From positions 10,577,466 through 10,641,465 of the forward strand of contig CM045746.1 of the NCBI GenBank assembly GCA_024760905.1: 64,000 nucleotides of DNA, read 5' to 3'. The notes under the pieces were generated by a model, which ran no database searches, was not told where the DNA came from, and saw only the letters and a program-made list of their open reading frames with translations. The stretch comes from Plotosus lineatus. Taxonomy: Eukaryota; Chordata; Actinopteri; Siluriformes; Plotosidae. The translations under genes were made by a program, and so were the position numbers. This document shows, piece after piece, positions 31,236-44,223 of the stretch; within the stretch, counting starts at the first letter, position 1, and every line of letters begins with the position of its first letter.

Positions 31236-31663
31236 ATCTGCTTTGCATCCTGAAACCATGACTGACTTTCATCAATGACAAATACATGTTTGGGAGATAT
31301 TGACATTGACGTTTTCAAGGTTTTTCGAAATGAAAACATGAAACATGAAAACATATTTGATGAATGCAGGGATTTCACCAAGACCATCACATCATGAGCA
31401 CGAAACGCGACCAAATGAGCCAACGTGCCACAGAACGCACATGAAGAATGCGTTATGCCTGAGGCCGAGAAGAAATGCCAGGTTGATTTCAGCGAGGGAG
31501 GCATTTCGGTGGATTTTGCATCTTGACAACCCCACATCAATCCAGGTAATTTCACAAGTTTTCATTTTTTTTAAAATGGAGGTGGAAACGCAAAACAAAT
31601 GGTTTGTCCAAACTGCATGTTTCAATTTGATTCAGCAACCTCCCCCAAGAACAGGTTTCTTGT

Positions 31664-31737
31664 TGGCCAGTACGGGGATCAGACCCACGACCTTGGCGTT
31701 ATTAGCACCACGCTCTAACCAACTGAGCTAACTGGCC
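31664..31737 (-). tRNA. tRNA-Ile(AAT)-like, array copy 7
   Basis: T loop TCTGATC; C50T. Confidence 0.86.
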
Positions 31738-32165
31738 ATCTGCTTTGCATCCTGAAACCATGACTGACTTTCATCAATGACAAATACATGTTTGGGAGAT
31801 CTTGACATTGACGTTTTCAAGGTTTTTCGAAATGAAAACATGAAACATGAAAACATATTTGACGAATGCAGGGATTTCACCAAGACCATCACATCATGAG
31901 CACGAAACGCGACCAAATGAGCCAACGTGCCACAGAACGCACATGAAGAATGCGTTATGCCTGAGGCCGAGAAGAAATGCCAGGTTGATTTCAGCGAGGG
32001 AGGCATTTTGGTGGATTTTGCATCTTGACAACCCCACATCAATCCAGGTAATTTCACAAGTTTTCATTTTTTTTAAAATGGAGGTGGAAACCCAAAAGAA
32101 ATGGTTTGTCCAAACTGCATATTTCAATTTGATTCAGCAACCTCCCCCAAGAACAGGTTTCTTGT

Positions 32166-32239
32166 TGGCCAGTACGGGGATCAGACCCGCGACCTTGGCG
32201 TTATTAGCACCACTCTCTAACCACCTGAGCTAACTGGCC
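32166..32239 (-). tRNA. tRNA-Ile(AAT)-like, array copy 8
   Basis: T loop TCTGATC; T16G and C25A. Confidence 0.84.
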
Positions 32240-32659
32240 ATCTGCTTTGCATCCTGACACCATGACTGACTTTCATCAATGACAAATACATGTTTGGGAG
32301 ACTTGACATTGACTTTTTCAAGGTTTTTCGAAATGAAAACATGAAACCATATTTGACGAATGCAGGGATTTCACCAAGACCATCACATCATGAGCACGAA
32401 ACGCGACCAAATGAGCCAACGTGCCACAGAACGCACATGAAGAATGCGTTATGCCTGAGGCCGAGAAGAAATGCCAGGTTGATTTCAGCGAGGGAGGCAT
32501 TTCGGTGGATTTTGCATCTTGACAATCCCACATCAATCCAGGTAATTTCACAAGTTTTCATTTTTTTTAAAATGGAGGTGGAAACCCAAAACAAATGGTT
32601 TGTCCAAACTGCATATTTCAATTTGATTCAGCAACCTCCCCCAAGAACAGGTTTCTTGT

Positions 32660-32733
32660 TGGCCAGTATGGGGATCGGACCCGCGACCTTGGCGTTATTA
32701 GCACCACGCTCTAACCAACTGAGCTAACTGGCC
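32660..32733 (-). tRNA. tRNA-Ile(AAT)-like, array copy 9
   Basis: G64A only. No near T run. Confidence 0.86.
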
Positions 32734-33154
32734 ATCTGCTTTGCATCCTGAAACCATGACTGACTTTCATCAATGACAAATACTTGTTTGGGAGAACTTG
32801 ACATTGACGTTTTCAAGGTTTTTCGAAATGAAAACATGAAACCAAATTTGACGAATGCAGGGATTTCACCAAGACCATCACATCATGAGCACGAAACGCG
32901 ACCAAATGAGCCAACGTGCCACAGAACGCACATGAAGAATGCGTTATGCCTGAGGCCGAGAAGAAATGCCAGGTTGATTTCAGCAAGGGAGGCATTTTGG
33001 TGGATTTTGCATCTTGACAACCCCACATCAATCCAGGTAATTTCACAAGTTTTCATTTTTTTAAAAATGGAGGTGGAAACCCAAAACAAATGGTTTGTCC
33101 AAACTGCATATTTCAATTTGATTCAGCAACCTCCCCCAAAAACAGGTTTCTTGT

Positions 33155-33228
33155 TGGCCAGTACAGGGATCGGACCCGCGACCTTGGCGTTATTAGCACC
33201 ACGCTCTAACCAACTGAGCTAACTGGCC
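33155..33228 (-). tRNA. tRNA-Ile(AAT)-like, array copy 10
   Basis: C63T (wobble with G51). T5 run 12 bases downstream. Confidence 0.87.
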
Positions 33229-33648
33229 ATCTGCTTTGCATCCTGACACCATGACTGACTTTCATCAATGACAAATACATGTTTGGGAGACTTGACATTG
33301 ACGTTTTCAAGGTTTTTCGAAATGAAAACATGAAACCATATTTGACGAATGCAGGGATTTCACCAAGACCATCACATCATGAGCACGAAACGCGACCAAA
33401 TGAGCCAACGTGCCACAGAACGCACATGAAGAATGCGTTATGCCTGAGGCCGAGAAGAAATGCCAGGTTGATTTCAGCGAGGGAGGCATTTTGGTGGATT
33501 TTGCATCTTGACAACCCCACATCAATCCAGGTAATTTCACAAGTTTTCATTTTTTTTTAAATGGAGGTGGAAACCCAAAACAAATGGTTTGTCCAAACTG
33601 CATATTTCAATTTGATTCAGCAACCTCCCCCAGGAAAAGGTTTCTTGT

Positions 33649-33722
33649 TGGCCAGTATGGGGATCGGACCCGTGACCTTGGCGTTATTAGCACCACGCTC
33701 TAACCAACTGAGCTAACTGGCC
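33649..33722 (-). tRNA. tRNA-Ile(AAT)-like, array copy 11
   Basis: G49A and G64A. T4 run 10 bases downstream. Confidence 0.85.
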
Positions 33723-34150
33723 ATCTGCTTTGCATCCTGAAACCATGACTGACTTTCATCAATGACAAATACATGTTTGGGAGAACTTGACATTGATGTT
33801 TTCAAGGTTTTTCGAAATGAAAACATGAAACATGAAAACATATTTGGCAAATGCAGGGATTTCACCAAGACCATCACATCATGAGCACGAAACGCGACCA
33901 AATGAGCCAACGTGCCACAGAACGCACATGAAGAATGCGTTATGCCTGAGGCCGAGAAGAAATGTCTGGTTGATTTCAGCGAGGGAGGCATTTTGGTGGA
34001 TTTTGCATCTTGACTACCCCACATCAATCCAGGTAATTTCACAAGTTTTCATTTTTTTTAAAATGGAGGTGGAAACCCAAAACAAATGGTTTGTCGAAAC
34101 TGCATATTTCAATTTGATTCAGCAACCGCCCCCAAGAACAGGTTTCTTGT

Positions 34151-34224
34151 TGGCCAGTATGGGGATCGGATCCGCTACCTTGGCGTTATTAGCACCACGC
34201 TCTAACCAACTGAGCTAACTGGCC
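34151..34224 (-). tRNA. tRNA-Ile(AAT)-like, array copy 12
   Basis: C48A, G53A and G64A: two T-stem mismatches. Probably non-functional. Confidence 0.82.
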
Positions 34225-34652
34225 ATCTGCTTTGCATCCTGAAACCATGACTGACTTTCATCAATGACAAATACATGTTTGGGAGAACTTGACATTGACG
34301 TTTTCAAGGTTTTTCGAAATGAAAACATGAAACATGAAAACATATTTGACGAATGCAGGGATTTCACCAAGACCATCACATCATGAGCACGAAACGCGAC
34401 CAAATGAGCCAACGTGCCACAGAACGCACATGAAGCATGCGTTATGCCTGAGGCCGGGATGAAATGCCAGGTTGATTTCAGCGAGGGAGGCATTTTGATG
34501 GATTTTGCATCTTGACAATCCCACATCAATCCAGGTAATTTCACAAGTTTTCATTTTTTTTAAAATGGAGGTGGAAACCCAAAACAAATGGTTTGCCCAA
34601 ACTGCATATTTCAATTTGATTCAGCAACCTCCCCCAGGAAAAGGTTTCTTGT

Positions 34653-34726
34653 TGGCCAGTACGGGGATCGGACCCGCGACCTTGGCATTATTAGCACCAC
34701 GCTCTAACCAACTGAGCTAACTGGCC
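34653..34726 (-). tRNA. tRNA-Ile(AAT)-like, array copy 13
   Basis: C39T (G-T pair at 31-39). T4 run 10 bases downstream. Confidence 0.86.
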
Positions 34727-35153
34727 ATCTGCTTTGCATCCTGACACCATGAGTGACTTTCATCAATGACAAATACATGTTTGGGAGAACTTGACATTGA
34801 CGTTTTCAAGGTTTTTCGAAATGAAAACATGAAACATGAACACCTATTTGGCACATGGAGGGGTTCCACGAAGACCATGACATCATGAGCCCGAACCGCG
34901 ACCAAGTGAGCCACCGTGCCGCAGACCCCACTTGTAGAATGCGTTATGCCTGAGGCCGAGAAGAAATGTCAGGTTGATTTCAGCGAGGAGGCATTTTGGT
35001 GGATTTTGCATCTTGACAACCCCACATCAGTTAAGGTAATTTCAGAAATTTTCATATTTTTTAAAATGGAGGTGGAAACCCAAAACAAATGGTTTGTCGA
35101 AACTGCACATTTCAATTTGATTCAGCAACCTCCCCCAGGAAAAGGTTTCTTGT

Positions 35154-35227
35154 TGGCCAGTATGGGGATCGGACCCACGACCTTGGCGTTATTAGCACCA
35201 CGCTCTAACCAACTGAGCTAACTGACC
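35154..35227 (-). tRNA. tRNA-Ile(AAT)-like, array copy 14
   Basis: C3T (wobble with G70); C50T with G64A restores a T-A pair. T4 run near. ATTTGCAT octamer just 5' of the gene. Near twin of copies 22 and 34. Confidence 0.85.
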
Positions 35228-35655
35228 ATCTGATTTGCATCCTGAAACCATGACTGACTTTCATCAATGACAAATACATGTTTGGGAGAACTTGACATTG
35301 ACGTTTTCAAGGTTTTTCGAAATGAAAACATGAAACATGAAAACATATTTGGCAAATGCAGGGATTTCACCAAGACCATCACATCATGAGCACGAAACGC
35401 GACCAAATGAGCCAACGTGCCACAGAACGCACTTGCAGAATGCGTTATGCCTGAGGCCGAGAAGAAATGTCTGGTTGATTTCAGCGAGGGAGGCATTTCG
35501 GTGGATTTTGCATCTTGACAACCCCACATCAATCCAGGTAATTTCACAAGTTTTCATTTTTTTTAAAATGGAGGTGGAAACCCAAAATGAATGGTTTGTC
35601 CAAACTGCATGTTTCAATTTGATTCAGCAACCTCCCCCAAGAACAGGTTTCTTGT

Positions 35656-35729
35656 TGGCCAGTACAGGGATCGAACCCACGACCTTGGCGTTATTAGCAC
35701 CACGCTCTAACCAACTGAGCTAACTGGCC
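35656..35729 (-). tRNA. tRNA-Ile(AAT), array copy 15, canonical T loop
   Basis: The only copy with T loop TTCGATC, giving a B box GGTTCGATCCC. C50T and C63T leave wobble pairs in the T stem. All other arms as consensus. No T4 run until about 68 bases downstream. Best candidate for a classical tRNA-Ile gene in the window. Confidence 0.9.
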
Positions 35730-36157
35730 ATCTGCTTTGCATCCTGAAACCATGACTGACTTTCATCAATGACAAATACATGTTTGGGAGATCTTGACAT
35801 TGACGTTTTCAAGGTTTTTCGAAATGAAAACATGAAACATGAAAACATATTTGACGAATGCAGGGATTTCACCAAGACCATCACATCATGAGCACGAAAC
35901 GCGACCAAATGAGCCAACGTGCCACAGAACGCACATGAAGAATGCGTTATGCCTGAGGCCGAGAAGAAATGCCAGGTTGATTTCAGCGAGGGAGGCATTT
36001 TGGTGGATTTTGCATCTTGACAACCCCACATCAATCCAGGTAATTTCACAAGTTTTCATTTTTTTTAAAATGGAGGTGGAAACCCAAAAGAAATGGTTTG
36101 TCCAAACTGCATATTTCAATTTGATTCAGCAACCTCCCCCAAGAACAGGTTTCTTGT

Positions 36158-36231
36158 TGGCCAGTACGGGGATCAGACCCGTGACCTTGGCGTTATTAGC
36201 ACCACTCTCTAACCACCTGAGCTAACTGGCC
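36158..36231 (-). tRNA. tRNA-Ile(AAT)-like, array copy 16
   Basis: T loop TCTGATC; T16G, C25A, G49A. Confidence 0.83.
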
Positions 36232-36652
36232 ATCTGCTTTCCATCCTGAAACCAAGGCTGACTTTCATCAATGACAAATACATGTTTGGGAGAACTTGAC
36301 ATTGACGTTTTCAAGGTTTTTCGAAATGAAAACATGAAACCATATTTGACGAATGCAGGGATTTCACCAAGACCATCACATCATGAGCACGAAACGCGAC
36401 CAAATGAGCCAACGTGCCACAGAACGCACATGAAGCATGCGTTATGCCTGAGGCCGGGAAGAAATGCCAGGTTGATTTCAGCGAGGGAGGCATTTTGGTG
36501 GATTTTGCATCTTGACAACCCCACATCAATCCAGGTAATTTCACAAGTTTTCATTTTTTTTAAAATGGAGGTGGAAACCCAAAACAAATGGTTTGTCTAA
36601 ACTGCATATTTCAATTTGATTCAGCAACCTCCCCCAGGAACAGGTTTCTTGT

Positions 36653-36726
36653 TGGCCAGTACGGGGATCAGACCCACGACCTTTGCGTTATTAGCACCAC
36701 GCTCTAACCAACTGAGCTAACTGGCC
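36653..36726 (-). tRNA. tRNA-Ile(AAT)-like, array copy 17
   Basis: T loop TCTGATC; C42A mismatches G28; C50T. Confidence 0.82.
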
Positions 36727-37154
36727 ATCTGCTTTGCATCCTGAAACCATGACTGACTTTCATCAATGACAAATACATGTTTGGGAGAACTTGACATTGA
36801 CGTTTTCAAGGTTTTTCGAAATGAAGACATGAAACATGAAAACATATTTGGCGAATGCAGGGATTTCACCAAGACCATCATATCATGAGCACGAAACGCG
36901 ACCAAATGAGCCAACGTGCCACAGAACGCACATGAAGAATGCGTTATGCCTGAGGCCGAGAAGAAATGCCAGGTTGATTTCAGCGAGGGAGGCATTTTGG
37001 TGGATTTTGCATCTTGACAACCCCACATCAATCCAGGTAATTTCACAAGTTTTCATTTTTTTTAAAATGGAGGTGGAAACCCAAAACAAATGGTTTGCCC
37101 AAACTGCATATTTCAATTTGATTCAGCAACCTCCCCCAAGAACAGGTTTCTTGT

Positions 37155-37228
37155 TGGCCAGTACGGGGATCAGACCCGCGACCTTGGTGTTATTAGCACC
37201 ACGCTCTAACCAACTGAGCTAACTGGCC
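37155..37228 (-). tRNA. tRNA-Ile(AAT)-like, array copy 18
   Basis: T loop TCTGATC; G40A turns the 30-40 wobble into a T-A pair. Confidence 0.85.
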
Positions 37229-37656
37229 ATCTGCTTTGCATCCTGAAACCATGACTGACTTTCATCAATGACAAATACATGTTTGGGAGAACTTGACATT
37301 GACGTTTTCAAGGTTTTTCGAAATGAAAACATGAAACATGAAAACATATTTGGCAAATGCAGGGATTTCACCAAGACCATCACATCATGAGCACGAAACG
37401 CGACCAAATGAGCCAACGTGCCACAGAACGCACATGAAGAATGCGTTATGCCTGAGGCCGAGAAGAAATGGCAGGTTGATTTCAGCGAGGGAGGCATTTT
37501 GGTGGATTTTGCATCTTGACAACCGCACATCAATCCAGGTAATTTCACAAGTTTTCATTTTTTTAAAAATGGAGGTGGAAACCCAAAACAAATGGTTTGC
37601 CCAAACTGCATATTTCAATTTGATTCAGCAACCTCCCCCAAGAACAGGTTTCTTGT

Positions 37657-37730
37657 TGGACAGTATGGGGATCGGACCCGCGACCTTGGCGTTATTAGCA
37701 CCACGCTCTAACCAACTGAGCTAACTGGCC
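37657..37730 (-). tRNA. tRNA-Ile(AAT)-like, array copy 19
   Basis: G70T breaks acceptor pair 3-70; G64A. Confidence 0.82.
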
Positions 37731-38158
37731 ATCTGCTTTGCATCCTGAAACCATGACTGACTTTCATCAATGACAAATACATGTTTGGGAGAACTTGACA
37801 TTGACGTTTTCAAGGTTTTTCGAAATGAAAACATGAAACATGAAAACATATTTGGCAAATGCAGGGATTTCACCAAGACCATCACATCATGAGCACGAAA
37901 CGCGACCAAATGAGCCAACGTGCCACAGAACGCACTTGTAGAATGCGTTATGCCTGAGGCCGAGAAGAAATGCCAGGTTGATTTCAGCGAGGGAGGCATT
38001 TTGGTGGATTTTGCATCTTGACAACCCCACATCAATCCAGGTAATTTCACAAGTTTTCATTTTTTTTAAAATGGAGGTGGAAACCCAAAAGAAATGGTTT
38101 GCCCAAACTGCATATTTCAATTTAATTCAGCAACCTCCCCAAAGAACAGGTTTCTTGT

Positions 38159-38232
38159 TGGCCAGTACGGGGATCAGACCCGCGACCTTGGCTTTATTAG
38201 CACCACGCTCTAACCAACTGAGCTAACTGGCC
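38159..38232 (-). tRNA. tRNA-Ile(AAT)-like, array copy 20
   Basis: T loop TCTGATC; C39A breaks the 31-39 pair. Same tRNA variant as copy 33. Confidence 0.82.
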
Positions 38233-38653
38233 ATCTGCTTTGCATCCTGAAACCATGACTGACTTTCATCAATGACAAATACATGTTTGGGAGAACTTGA
38301 CATTGACGTTTTCAAGGTTTTTCGAAATGAAAACATGAAACCATATTTGACGAATGCAGGGATTTCACCAAGACCATCACATCATGAGCACGAAACGCGA
38401 CCAAATGAGCCAACGTGCCACAGAACGCACATGAAGCATGCGTTATGCCTGAGGCCGGGATGAAATGCCAGGTTGATTTCAGCGAGGGAGGCATTTTGAT
38501 GGATTTTGCATCTTGACAATCCCACATCAATCCAGGTAATTTCACAAGTTTTCATTTTTTTTAAAATGGAGGTGGAAACCCAAAACAAATGGTTTGCCCA
38601 AACTGCATATTTCAATTTGATTCAGCAACCTCCCCCAGGAAAAGGTTTCTTGT

Positions 38654-38727
38654 TGGCCAGTACGGGGATCGGACCCGCGACCTTGGCGTTATTAGCACCA
38701 CGCTCTAACCAACTGAGCTAACTGGCC
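38654..38727 (-). tRNA. tRNA-Ile(AAT)-like, array copy 21
   Basis: Identical to consensus. T4 run 10 bases downstream. Confidence 0.88.
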
Positions 38728-39155
38728 ATCTGCTTTGCATCCTGACACCATGAGTGACTTTCATCAATGACAAATACATGTTTGGGAGAACTTGACATTG
38801 ACGTTTTCAAGGTTTTTCGAAATGAAAACATGAAACATGAAAACATATTTGGCAAATGCAGGGATTTCACCAAGACCATCACATCATGAGCACGAAACGC
38901 GACCAAATGAGCCAACGTGCCACAGAACGCACTTGTAGAATGCGTTATGCCTGAGGCCGAGAAGAAATGTCAGGTTGATTTCAGCGAGGGAGGCATTTCG
39001 GTGGATTTTGCATCTTGACAACCCCACATCAGTTAAGGGAATTTCAGAAATTTTCATATTTTTTAAAATGGAGGTGGAAACCCAAAACAAATGGTTTGTC
39101 GAAACTGCATATTTCAATTTGATTCAGCAACCTCCCCCAGGAAAAGGTTTCTTGT

Positions 39156-39229
39156 TGGCCAGTATGGGGATCGGACCCACGACCTTGGCGTTATTAGCAC
39201 CACGCTCTAACCAACTGAGCTAACTGACC
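39156..39229 (-). tRNA. tRNA-Ile(AAT)-like, array copy 22
   Basis: C3T; C50T with G64A (T-A pair). T4 run near; octamer ATTTGCAT 5' of the gene. Confidence 0.85.
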
Positions 39230-39657
39230 ATCTGATTTGCATCCTGAAACCATGACTGACTTTCATCAATGACAAATACATGTTTGGGAGAACTTGACAT
39301 TGACGTTTTCAAGGTTTTTCGAAATGAAAACATGAAACATGAAAACATATTTGGCAAATGCAGGGATTTCACCAAGACCATCACATCATGAGCACGAAAC
39401 GCGACCAAATGAGCCAACGTGCCACAGAACGCACTTGCAGAATGCGTTATGCCTGAGGCCGAGAAGAAATGTCTGGTTGATTTCAGCGAGGGAGGCATTT
39501 CGGTGGATTTTGCATCTTGACAACCCCACATCAATCCAGGTAATTTCACAAGTTTTCATTTTTTTTAAAATGGAGGTGGAAACCCAAAACAAATGGTTTG
39601 CCCAAACTGCATATTTCAATTTGATTCAGCAACCTCCCCCAGGAAAAGGTTTCTTGT

Positions 39658-39731
39658 TGGCCAGTACGGGGATCGGACCCGCGACCTTGGCGTTATTAGC
39701 ACCACGCTCTAACCAACTGAGCTAACTGGCC
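39658..39731 (-). tRNA. tRNA-Ile(AAT)-like, array copy 23
   Basis: Identical to consensus. T4 run 10 bases downstream. Confidence 0.88.
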
Positions 39732-40159
39732 ATCTGCTTTGCATCCTGACACCATGACTGACTTTCATCAATGACAAATACATGTTTGGGAGAACTTGAC
39801 ATTGACGTTTTCAAGGTTTTTCGAAATGAAAACATGAAACATGAAAACATATTTGGCAAATGCAGGGATTTCACCAAGACCATCACATCATGAGCACGAA
39901 ACGCGACCAAATGAGCCAACGTGCCACAGAACGCACTTGTAGAATGCGTTATGCCTGAGGCCGAGAAGAAATGTCAGGTTGATTTCAGCGAGGGAGGCAT
40001 TTCGGTGGATTTTGCATCTTGACAACCCCACATCAGTTAAGGGAATTTCAGAAATTTTCATATTTTTTAAAATGGAGGTGGAAACCCAAAACAAATGGTT
40101 TGTCCAAACTGCATATTTCAATTTGATTCAGCAACCTCCCCCAGGAACAGGTTTCTTGT

Positions 40160-40233
40160 TGGCAAGTACGGGGATCTGACCCGCGACCTTGGCGTTATTA
40201 GCACCACGCTCTAACCAACTGAGCTAACTGGCC
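40160..40233 (-). tRNA. tRNA-Ile(AAT)-like, array copy 24
   Basis: T loop TCAGATC; G69T breaks acceptor pair 4-69. Confidence 0.82.
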
Positions 40234-40654
40234 ATCTGCTTTGCATCCTGAAACCATGACTGACTTTCATCAATGACAAATACATGTTTGGGAGAACTTG
40301 ACATTGACGTTTTCAAGGTTTTTCGAAATGAAAACATGAAACCATATTTGACGAATGCAGGGATTTCACCAAGACCATCACATCATGAGCACGAAACGCG
40401 ACCAAATGAGCCAACGTGCCACAGAACGCACATGAAGAATGCGTTATGCCTGAGGCCGAGAAGAAATGCCAGGTTGATTTCAGCGAGGGAGGCATTTTGG
40501 TGGATTTTGCATCTTGACAACCCCACATCAATCCAGGTAATTTCACAAGTTTTCATTTTTTTTAAAATGGAGGTGGAAACCCAAAACAAATGGTTTGTCC
40601 AAACTGCTCATTTCAATTTGATTCAGCAACCTCCCCCAAGAACAGGTTTCTTGT

Positions 40655-40729
40655 TGGCCAGGTCGGGGGTTCGGACCCTCGACCTTGGCGTTATTAGCAC
40701 CACACTCTAACCACCTGAGCTAACTGGCC
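40655..40729 (-). tRNA. tRNA-Ile(AAT)-like, array copy 25, altered T arm
   Basis: 75 bases: one extra base and several changes in the T arm (ggtcgggggttcggaccctc on the + strand); T16G, C25T. Likely defective. Confidence 0.75.
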
Positions 40730-41157
40730 ATCTGCTTTGCATCCTGAAAGCAAGGCTGACTTTCATCAATGACAAATACATGTTTGGGAGAACTTGACAT
40801 TGACGTTTTCAAGGTTTTTCGAAATGAAGACATGAAACATGAAAACATATTTGGCGAATGCAGGGATTTCACCAAGACCATCACATCATGAGCACGAAAC
40901 GCGACCAAATGAGCCAACGTGCCACAGAACGCACATGAAGAATGCGTTATGCCTGAGGCCGAGAAGAAATGCCAGGTTGATTTCAGCGAGGGAGGCATTT
41001 TGGTGGATTTTGCATCTTGACTACCCCACATCAATCCAGGTAATTTCACAAGTTTTCATTTTTTTTAAAATGGAGGTGGAAACCCAAAACAAATGGTTTG
41101 TCCAAACTGCATATTTCAATTTGATTCAGCAACCTCCCCCAAGAACAGGTTTCTTGT

Positions 41158-41231
41158 TGGCCAGTACGGGGATCGGACCCGCGACCTTGGCGTTATTAGC
41201 ACCACGCTCTAACCAACTGAGCTAACTGGCC
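41158..41231 (-). tRNA. tRNA-Ile(AAT)-like, array copy 26
   Basis: Identical to consensus. No near T run. Confidence 0.88.
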
Positions 41232-41652
41232 ATCTGCTTTGCAACCTGAAACCATGACTGACTTTCATCAATGACAAATACATGTTTGGGAGAACTTGAC
41301 ATTGACGTTTTCAAGGTTTTTCGAAATGAAAACATGAAACCATATTTGACGAATGCAGGGATTTCACCAAGACCATCACATCATGAGCACGAAACGCGAC
41401 CAAATGAGCCAACGTGCCACAGAACGCACATGAAGAATGCGTTATGCCTGAGGCCGAGAAGAAATGCCAGGTTGATTTCAGCGAGGGAGGCATTTTGGTG
41501 GATTTTGCATCTTGACAACCCCACATCAATCCAGGTAATTTCACAAGTTTTCATTTTTTTTAAAATGGAGGTGGAAACCCAAAACAAATGGTTTGTCGAA
41601 ACTGCATATTTCAATTTGATTCAGCAACCTCCCCCAGGAACAGGTTTCTTGT

Positions 41653-41726
41653 TGGCCAGTACGGGGATCGGACCCGCGACCTTGGCGTTATTAGCACCAC
41701 GCTCTAACCAACTGAGCTAACTGGCC
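41653..41726 (-). tRNA. tRNA-Ile(AAT)-like, array copy 27
   Basis: Identical to consensus. No near T run. Confidence 0.88.
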
Positions 41727-42156
41727 ATCTGCTTTGCATCCTGAAACCATGACTGACTTTCATCAATGACAAATACATGTTTGGGAGAACTTGACATTGA
41801 CGCGTTTTCAAGGTTTTTCGAAATGAAAACATGAAACATGAAAACATATTTGGCAAATGCAGGGATTTCACCAAGACCATCACATCATGAGCACGAAACG
41901 CGACCAAATGAGCCAACGTGCCACAGAACGCACATGAAGAATGCGTTATGCCTGAGGCCGAGAAGAAATGCCAGGTTGATTTCAGCGAGGGAGGCATTTC
42001 GGTGGATTTTGCATCTTGACAACCCCACATCAATCCAGGTAATTTCACAAGTTTTCATTTTTTTTAAAATGGAGGTGGAAACCCAAAACAAATGGTTTGT
42101 CTAAACTGCATATTTCAATTTGATTCAGCAACCTCCCCCAGGAACAGGTTTCTTGT

Positions 42157-42230
42157 TGGCCAGTACGGGGATCGGACCCGCGACCTTGGCGTTATTAGCA
42201 CCACGCTCTAACCAACTGAGCTAACTGGCC
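42157..42230 (-). tRNA. tRNA-Ile(AAT)-like, array copy 28
   Basis: Identical to consensus. No near T run. Confidence 0.88.
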
Positions 42231-42658
42231 ATCTGCTTTGCATCCTGAAACCATGACTGACTTTCATCAATGACAAATACATGTTTGGGAGAACTTGACA
42301 TTGACGTTTTCAAGGTTTTTCGAAATGAAAACATGAAACATGAAAACATATTTGACGAATGCAGGGATTTCACCAAGACCATCACATCATGAGCACGAAA
42401 CGCGACCAAATGAGCCAACGTGCCACAGAACGCACTTGAAGAATGCGTTATGCCTGAGGCCGAGAAGAAATGTATGGTTGATTTCAGCGAGGGAGGCATT
42501 TTGGTGGATTTTGCATGTTGACAACCCCACATCAATCCAGGTAATTTCACAAGTTTTCATTTTTTTTTAAATGGAGGTGGAAACCCAAAACAAATGGTTT
42601 GTCGAAACTGCATATTTCAATTTGATTCAGCAACCTCCCCCAGGAAAAGGTTTCTTGT

Positions 42659-42732
42659 TGGCCAGTATGGGGATCGGACCCGCGACCTTGGCGTTATTAG
42701 CACCACGCTCTAACCAACTGAGCTAACTGGCC
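42659..42732 (-). tRNA. tRNA-Ile(AAT)-like, array copy 29
   Basis: G64A. T4 run 10 bases downstream. Confidence 0.86.
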
Positions 42733-43153
42733 ATCTGCTTTGCATCCTGAAACCATGACTGACTTTCATCAATGACAAATACATGTTTGGGAGAACTTGA
42801 CATTGACGTTTTCAAGGTTTTTCGAAATGAAAACATGAAACCATATTTGACGAATGCAGGGATTTCACCAAGACCATCACATCATGAGCACGAAACGCGA
42901 CCAAATGAGCCAACGTGCCACAGAACGCACATGAAGAATGCGTTATGCCTGAGGCCGAGAAGAAATGCCAGGTTGATTTCAGCGAGGGCGGCATTTAGGT
43001 GGATTTTGCATCTTGACAACCCCACATCAATCCAGGTAATTTCACAAGTTTTCATTTTTTTTAAAATGGAGGTGGAAACCCAAAACAAATGGTTTGTCCA
43101 AACTGCATGTTTCAATTTGATTCAGCAACCTCCCCCAAGAACAGGTTTCTTGT

Positions 43154-43227
43154 TGGCCAGTACGGGGATCGGACCCACGACCTTGGCGTTATTAGCACCA
43201 CGCTCTAACCAACTGAGCTAACTGGCC
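43154..43227 (-). tRNA. tRNA-Ile(AAT)-like, array copy 30
   Basis: C50T. No near T run. Confidence 0.87.
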
Positions 43228-43654
43228 ATCTGCTTTGCATCCTGAAACCATGACTGACTTTCATCAATGACAAATACATGTTTGGGAGAACTTGACATTG
43301 ACGTTTTCAAGGTTTTTCGAAATGAAAACATGAAACATGAAAACATATTTGACGAATGCAGGGATTTCACCAAGACCATCACATCATGAGCACGAAACGC
43401 GACCAAATGAGCCAACGTGCCACAGAACGCACATGAAGAATGCGTTATGCCTGAGGCCGAGAAGAAATGTCTGGTTGATTTCAGCGAGGGAGGCATTTCG
43501 GTGGATTTTGCATCTTGACAACCCCACATCAGTTAAGGGAATTTCAGAAATTTTCATATTTTTTAAATGGAGGTGGAAACCCAAATCAAATGGTTTGTCG
43601 AAACTGCATATTTCAATTTGATTCAGCAACCTCCACCAGGAACAGGTTTCTTGT

Positions 43655-43728
43655 TGGCCAGTACGGGGATCAGACCCGCGACCTTGGCGTTATTAGCACC
43701 ACGCTCTAACCAACTGAGCTAACTGGCC
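43655..43728 (-). tRNA. tRNA-Ile(AAT)-like, array copy 31
   Basis: T loop TCTGATC. Confidence 0.86.
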
Positions 43729-44149
43729 ATCTGCTTTGCATCCTGAAACCATGACTGACTTTCATCAATGACAAATACATGTTTGGGAGAACTTGACATT
43801 GACGTTTTCAAGGTTTTTCGAAATGAAAACATGAAACCATATTTGACGAATGCAGGGATTTCACCAAGACCATCACATCATGAGCACGAAACGCGACCAA
43901 ATGAGCCAACGTGCCACAGAACGCACATGAAGAATGCGTTATGCCTGAGGCCGAGAAGAAATGCCAGGTTGATTTCAGCGAGGGAGGCATTTTGGTGGAT
44001 TTTGCATCTTGACAACCCCACATCAATCCAGGTAATTTCACAAGTTTTCATTTTTTTTAAAATGGAGGTGGAAACCCAAAACAAATGGTTTGTCAAAACT
44101 GCATATTTCAATTTGATTCAGCAACCTCCCCCAGGAACAGGTTTCTTGT

Positions 44150-44223
44150 TGGCCAGTATGGGGATCGGACCCGCGACCTTTGCGTTATTAGCACCACGCT
44201 CTAACCAACTGAGCTAACTGGCC
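44150..44223 (-). tRNA. tRNA-Ile(AAT)-like, array copy 32
   Basis: C42A and G64A: mismatches in anticodon and T stems. Confidence 0.83.
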
